A stretch of DNA of 64,000 bases from CAWUKT01 sp963923035. Lineage in GTDB: Bacteria > Bacteroidota > Bacteroidia > J057 > JADKCL01. Both the position numbers and the translations under genes were made by a program. The notes below the pieces were generated by a model that was not told where the DNA came from, ran no database searches, and saw only the letters and a list, made by a program, of their open reading frames with translations. The DNA is taken from contig CAWUKT010000010.1 of NCBI GenBank assembly GCA_963923035.1, forward strand, positions 1 to 64,000. Direction: 5' to 3'. Every line of letters starts with the position of its first letter. The stretch's first letter is position 1. Below, piece after piece: positions 59,708-64,000 of this stretch.

Positions 59708-60370
59708 AGTCCTGTCAACTATTGAGATTCCCTTTTAGCAGTGGGTGCGTTCCCGTTAACTGCTTACCAAACGATTGTGTTAAAAATGAAAGATCCTCTT
59801 TGCACACCGGCCAGGTGACATCCAATTCTTGAACAAGCCGAGCGTGTTTGACTACCTTTGATCCCCTCTTTTCAGGGACTGCTAATCTATAAAGTTTTTC
59901 CACATTTCACAAATTAAACACCTTGATTTCAGGCAGATGGACGTGTGGATAGATTCGCAGTACCTTAACATATCAAATGCTGGCGTTGCGTTTTCGTAAA
60001 CTTAATTGAAAGTCAACCGAATCGAGATTGTACCTAAACCAAATGAGCTTTTCTAAACACTAACCTTCATTGAATATGGCAAATTTTCTTTTAATCACTT
60101 AATCGATGGAAGTTAAGAGCCGTAAGATTTTCGAGGCAATTGGTGGGAGGTCCTGAGAAATGACATCCGAAAGGCAATTGGAGAATAGGGGGAGGAAGGG
60201 GGGCAAAAGGAAACGGGAGGGGATTCGGAAAATGCAAACCCAAAAATGAGGGATCAGTCGCTCCAATCGAGGAATCCTTTGAATCTCAAACGATGATTCC
60301 CAGCAATTTGCCGATTTAACAGCGGGATTTCGGGAGGTAAACCGATTCAACTGCCCGAAAAATCGGGCCC
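59708..60370. other. ORF-free intergenic region with an orphan promoter
   Basis: About 660 bases, AT-rich between 59880 and 60110. A plus-strand promoter candidate lies at 59829-59860. DnaA-like words: TTTTCCACA (59896-59904) and TGTGGATAG (59944-59952). A GTG-started 62-codon frame on the minus strand (59903-59715) ends 7 nt before the helical-protein gene, but its coding status is doubtful. Nothing else recognised. Confidence 0.55.
59829..59860 (+). promoter_or_regulatory. Orphan promoter, no ORF downstream
   Basis: TTG (59829-59831), 21-nt spacer, TACCTTTG (59853-59860). It points into the ORF-free stretch before the gyrB 3' end and may drive a non-coding RNA. Confidence 0.4.
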
Positions 60371-60405
60371 AAAAACAACGCCGCCTCCCCAGAAGGAAGG
60401 CGGCG
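60371..60405 (-). terminator. gyrB terminator
   Basis: GC-rich hairpin (60379-60405; arms CGCCGCCTcc / ggAGGCGGCG with one bulge) followed on the minus strand by TTGTTTTT. 28 nt after the gyrB stop. Confidence 0.75.
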
Positions 60406-60433
60406 CGGCATTTATTTCATCTCACTGCCTGGA

Positions 60434-62404
60434 TCAGGCATCAATGTTAGCATATTTGGCGTTTTGTTCGATAAACTCCCGGCGAGGGGGAACTTCATCG
60501 CCCATGAGCATCTGGAAGACCACATCGGCTTCCGCGGCGCTCTCGATGGTCACCAACTGCAAGGTCCGGTGCTCCGGATCCATCGTGGTATCCCACAACT
60601 GCTCCGGGTTCATCTCACCGAGTCCTTTATAACGCTGCACGTGAATCTTCTCCGAGCCGCCCATTTCCATGATGAGGCGGTCGCGCTCGTCGTCGGTCCA
60701 GCAGTACTTGGCCGTCTTGCCTTTCCGCACCTGGTACAGCGGCGGCATCGCGATGTACAGGTAGCCAGCTTCGATCAGCGGCTTCAGGTAGCGGTAGAAG
60801 AAGGTCAGGATCAGCGTGCGGATGTGGGAGCCATCCACGTCGGCGTCCGTCATGATGACGATTTTGTGGTACCGGAGCTTCTCGAGGTTCAACTCAGATT
60901 CGGTTCCAATCCCCCGGACCCCCAGGGCCGTAATCATGTTCTTGATTTCCTCGTTCTCGTAGATTTTGGCGGGATGCGCCTTCTCTACGTTGAGGATCTT
61001 GCCCCGGAGCGGCAGGATGGCCTGGAAGCGACGGTCACGGCCCTGCTTCGCAGAACCACCCGCGGAGTCACCCTCCACGAGGTAGATTTCGCTTTCTTCC
61101 GGGTCCTTGCTGGAACAGTCGGCCAGTTTACCCGGCAATCCAGCGCCGGAGAGGACGTTTTTCCGTTGGACCAGTTCGCGGGCGCGCTTGGCCGCGTGGC
61201 GGGCTTCAGCAGCCAGGATCACCTTGGAGATCACGTTCTTGGCGATCTTGGGGTTCTCCTCGAGGTAGGTGCCGAGCGCGCGGTAGACGATGCCGTCCAC
61301 GATGCTGGAAACCTCGGAGTTACCGAGCTTGGTCTTGGTCTGACCTTCGAACTGCGGCTCCGGCACTTTGACGGAGATCACACAGGTCAGGCCTTCCCGG
61401 AAGTCATCTCCGGAAATGTCAAACTTCAACTTGGCGAGGAACCCTTCCCGTTCGGCGTAGTTTTTCATGGCCCGCGTCAGGGCCTTCTTGAAGCCGGAGA
61501 CGTGGGTACCGCCCTCGTGCGTGTTGATATTGTTGACGTAGGAGTGGAGGTTCTCGGTATAAGAAGTATTGTATTGCAGGGCAATTTCAACGGGAACCGT
61601 CTCGGCGTCGTCGATGCCGGAGATGTAAATAGGATGCTCATGCAATGGATCCCGACTTCCATCCAGAAACTTGACGAATTCCGCGATGCCGCCTTCGGAG
61701 AAGAAGACTTTGCTCCGCATTTCCTGCCCGATCACTTTTCCTTCTTCGTCCACCTTGTCCACCATCTCCCGCTCATCCGTAAGCGTAATCTTGACGCCCC
61801 GGTTCAGGAAGGCGAGTTCCCGCATCCGGGCGGCCAGGGTATCGAACTTGTATTCGGTGACCGTAAAGATGGTGTCGTCGGGCCAAAAGGTCGTTTCGGT
61901 TCCCCGTTCTTCCGTTTCTCCAACCACACTCACATCTCCCTTCGGAATGCCCCGCTCGTAGCGTTGGTGGTGGATTTTATTGTTGCGGAATACCCGGACG
62001 TCGCAGACAGAGGAGAGGGCGTTCACACAGGAAACCCCGACCCCGTGGAGACCACCGGATACTTTATAGGTGCTTTTGTCAAATTTACCCCCAGCGTGCA
62101 ACACCGTCATAACGACTTCCAGGGCCGATTTCCCTTCCTTTTCGTGGATGTCGACCGGAATACCCCGGCCATTGTCCCGAACCGAAATGGAATTGTCGGA
62201 TTGAATGGTGACGAAGATATCGGTGGCATAGCCGGCCATGGCTTCGTCGATGGAGTTGTCAACCACCTCGTACACCAGGTGGTGCAATCCCCGTACACCC
62301 ACATCACCAATGTACATGGCGGGGCGCTTCCGCACAGCTTCCAATCCTTCCAATACCTGGATATTGGATGCTGTATAATTGCTTTTGTTGCTTGTTTCGC
62401 TCAT
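60434..62404 (-). CDS. gyrB: DNA gyrase subunit B
   Basis: 656 residues, the short GyrB form without the E. coli-type 170-residue insertion, as usual in Bacteroidota. GHKL ATPase: YEVVDNSIDEAMAG, DNGRGIP, GGLHGVGVSCVNALS. Transducer domain with the switch lysine in QTKTKLG. TOPRIM: EGDSAGGSAKQGRDRRFQAILPLRGK and DADVDGSHIRTL. Tail YKGLGEMNPEQLWDTTMDPEHRTL. With GyrA (not here) it introduces negative supercoils using ATP. The GyrB assignment over ParE rests on the C-terminal DEVPPRREFIEQNA ending. Confidence 0.96.
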   Translation of the reverse strand: MSETSNKSNYTASNIQVLEGLEAVRKRPAMYIGDVGVRGLHHLVYEVVDNSIDEAMAGYATDIFVTIQSDNSISVRDNGRGIPVDIHEKEGKSALEVVMTVLHAGGKFDKSTYKVSGGLHGVGVSCVNALSSVCDVRVFRNNKIHHQRYERGIPKGDVSVVGETEERGTETTFWPDDTIFTVTEYKFDTLAARMRELAFLNRGVKITLTDEREMVDKVDEEGKVIGQEMRSKVFFSEGGIAEFVKFLDGSRDPLHEHPIYISGIDDAETVPVEIALQYNTSYTENLHSYVNNINTHEGGTHVSGFKKALTRAMKNYAEREGFLAKLKFDISGDDFREGLTCVISVKVPEPQFEGQTKTKLGNSEVSSIVDGIVYRALGTYLEENPKIAKNVISKVILAAEARHAAKRARELVQRKNVLSGAGLPGKLADCSSKDPEESEIYLVEGDSAGGSAKQGRDRRFQAILPLRGKILNVEKAHPAKIYENEEIKNMITALGVRGIGTESELNLEKLRYHKIVIMTDADVDGSHIRTLILTFFYRYLKPLIEAGYLYIAMPPLYQVRKGKTAKYCWTDDERDRLIMEMGGSEKIHVQRYKGLGEMNPEQLWDTTMDPEHRTLQLVTIESAAEADVVFQMLMGDEVPPRREFIEQNAKYANIDA

Positions 62405-63000
62405 AAAATACTTCCTAAAACAAAAGTCTCAGAAGGCGAACATTTCTGAAACACTATTCTAATGTAAAAATACGGTTAAATTCCCTCAATACAGGGCCTC
62501 AAAGGCCTTAATTATCCACATCCAACGCGGTTTTTGATCCATTTGGCCCTGTTTCTTGTGGATTTTGGGAGCTTTCCCACGCTCGACGTATTTACCTGAC
62601 AGTCAACCACCTGCTGAATCAATCTTCGAAACTCGTTTCATGTCACCGATTTATTTCGAAATATCGGAGTATTCCGGGTGTCGAAATATTCAAACTTGTG
62701 GAAAACCGGGCCCAACAAAAGGCCTTTTCGCATCTTCAATGGTCATCATTTACACACCTATATAAACAACGCAATTCCTGTATGGTTCATTGGAAAAGCG
62801 GAGAAAAAACAGACTTCGAAGGGGGGAATAGTCCAATGAAGGGAAAGAAATGACAGGAACAGGTTCCTCAAAGGGCGACACTTCCGTACAAATGAAAGGT
62901 CTCTAGCCCACAGATTCGCGGAACCCAGCCCCAGCGTTTTGCTTTTGTCTACATTCCATTGCTTTTTTTCCTCTAAATTTGCCTCCCTGAACGATTTTCA
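62405..63000. other. Divergent gyrB-NFACT intergenic region with DnaA-like boxes
   Basis: About 600 bases without a credible gene. TTATCCACA (62512-62520) is an exact DnaA box; TGTGGATTT (62557-62565) and TGTGGAAAA (62697-62705) are degenerate reverse ones. TATTTCGAAATA (62652-62663) is a perfect 12-bp palindrome. TAAATTTG (62974-62981) is a -7 box for the NFACT gene, but no TTG is at the right distance. The gyrB side has only a one-mismatch box (GACTTTTG, minus strand, 62428-62421). Confidence 0.5.
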
Positions 63001-64000
63001 TGCACATCCACCACTATACCCTGCAAAAAATTGCCGCGCTGATCGCCCAACGGGCCATCGACGGGGAATTGGTGGAGTGCTTTACCCAGGACAAGGATCA
63101 ACTGGTCTTGGGAATCGGGACGCCAGCAGGGGATGTGTGGGTGCGCGTCAATTGTGCGCCGCCGCTTCCTTATCTGTGGCCGGTCAGCAATTTTCACAAG
63201 GCCAAGCGCAATGTCTTTGACCTGTTTCCCGAGCTGATCGGGAAGCGGGTCACAGGCGTGAAGACCGTCGACTATGACCGGGTAGTGATACTTGAATTCA
63301 CGGAATCTTATGCCTTGATTTTGAAGATGCACGGGATTCAATCGAATGTATTGCTGTCCCGGGAAGGCAAGGTCGTTTCCATCTTTCGGAACAGCCTGGA
63401 AAATGACTTCGAGTTTGTGCCTGAGCCGGGCTTTTTTCTAGAGGAATGGCGGGAAGAGGCGAGCAATTGGGAAGACCTGCCCATTGGTGAACGGCTGCGC
63501 AAGATTTCCCCGATTCTGGACCGGAATTTTGAAGGCTTTGTGAAGCGGAGAATGGGAGAGGGGATGGATTTTGTGTCGGCATTGGAAAATGCCCTCGAAG
63601 CCGCCCGGGACGAGCGTTTTTTCATTCTCCAGGAAGCCAAACGTACCCGATTTCTCCCATTTGATCCCGAAGAAGGCCATGTGCAGGCCTTTGATTCCCT
63701 CGAGCGCGCCCTTCAGGTCTTTTTCAAGTCCTTTTTTCAATACCATTCCTACGCCAGCCACTACCGCACCTCGGAACGCCTGCTCAAGAAGCACCTCAAG
63801 CGTTATAACGGCCAATTGAATTCGTTTTACGAGAGTATCGAGAAGATTCAAAATGAGCGGCCGCCGGAAGAGATCGGACATTTGATCATGGCTAATCTCC
63901 ACCAGATTCCGAGTGGGCAGAAGAAGATAGAGCTATTTGATTTCTACCACGATGCGCCCATCACGGTGAAATTGAAGCCTGAGCTCAATGCGCAGAAAAA
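63001..64000 (+). CDS. NFACT (RqcH-like) protein, 3' truncated
   Basis: The first 333 codons run off the right edge. The start MHIHHYTLQKIAALIAQRAIDGELVE and the strands DQLVLGIGTP...VWVRVNCAPPLPYLWPV, DYDRVVILEFTESYALILKMHGIQSNVLLSREGKVVSIFRNS are the NFACT-N domain. A coiled-coil arm follows (about 240-310), and HLIMANLHQIPSGQKKIELFDFY begins the middle domain. In bacteria RqcH binds stalled 50S-tRNA complexes and adds C-terminal alanine tails. The family is also called FbpA/fibronectin-binding in older annotation. The C-terminal NFACT-R part lies outside. Confidence 0.9.

Noticed and set aside
59715..59903. GTG-started 62-codon minus-strand frame ending 7 nt before the helical-protein gene
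   Set aside because: Plausible spacing but no motif and no ATG, and a good opposite-strand promoter lies inside it; kept only as a note.
60464..62449. 661-codon plus-strand frame opposite gyrB
   Set aside because: Antisense shadow of gyrB; sequence lacks domain features.

Overview
The window reads as chromosomal DNA of a high-GC member of the phylum Bacteroidota, most likely the Saprospiria/Lewinellaceae side (inference from gene content, no search run). Evidence: several secreted proteins end in type IX secretion (T9SS) C-terminal sorting domains; promoters follow the Bacteroidota TTG-N19/21-TAnnTTTG pattern rather than -35/-10; ribosome binding sites are weak; two M56/BlaI pairs, an M43 protease and an NFACT protein are of Bacteroidota type. 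There are no phages, IS elements, CRISPR arrays or rRNA genes. One tRNA, tRNA-Val(GAC), is present.

Layout. 0-3.4 kb: overlapping operon of a truncated UbiA-like prenyltransferase, an HTTM-like membrane protein and a GT4 glycosyltransferase. 3.4-9.4 kb: DUF1186/SEC-C protein, bifunctional formimidoyltransferase/cyclodeaminase, AraC regulator, small coiled-coil protein, and two lipoproteins, one a PLD-fold protein that has lost its HKD residues. 9.5-11.7 kb: molybdopterin genes moaE and a moaC-mogA fusion, then a SirB-like membrane domain fused to cytochrome c. 11.8-17 kb: operon of a secreted endonuclease/exonuclease/phosphatase protein, two GT39-like glycosyltransferases and a bile-acid:sodium symporter homologue. 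17-21.5 kb: deoxynucleoside kinase, trpS, tRNA-Val, a T9SS beta-helix protein and bioY. 21.5-28.6 kb: two tandem paralogue pairs, one of T9SS-sorted secreted proteins and one of ~650-residue lipoproteins. 29.2-36.3 kb: two BlaI-type repressor/M56 metallopeptidase modules. The first carries a TonB-like C-terminus. The second is fused to a lytic transglycosylase and an M23 endopeptidase in one polypeptide. 36.4-44 kb: DUF4188, T9SS, LytTR and Lys/Glu-rich secreted proteins and a 1267-residue M43 protease. 44.2-52 kb: acyltransferase-gpsA, redoxin-like protein, queD, membrane glycosyltransferase-like protein with TPR tail, cmk. 51.9-52.4 kb: non-coding degenerate array with a 21-bp period. 52.4-64 kb: DUF1330, an extracellular-contractile-system effector-like protein, a T9SS GH57-like glycosidase, thioesterase, a large helical protein, gyrB and the start of an NFACT (RqcH-like) gene.

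Most unusual points: the M56-SLT-M23 fusion beside its own BlaI repressor and a 40-bp inverted-repeat operator; the 21-bp array; and a recurring promoter geometry (TAnnTTTG-like box exactly 4 nt before the start codon in about nine genes) that implies leaderless mRNAs.
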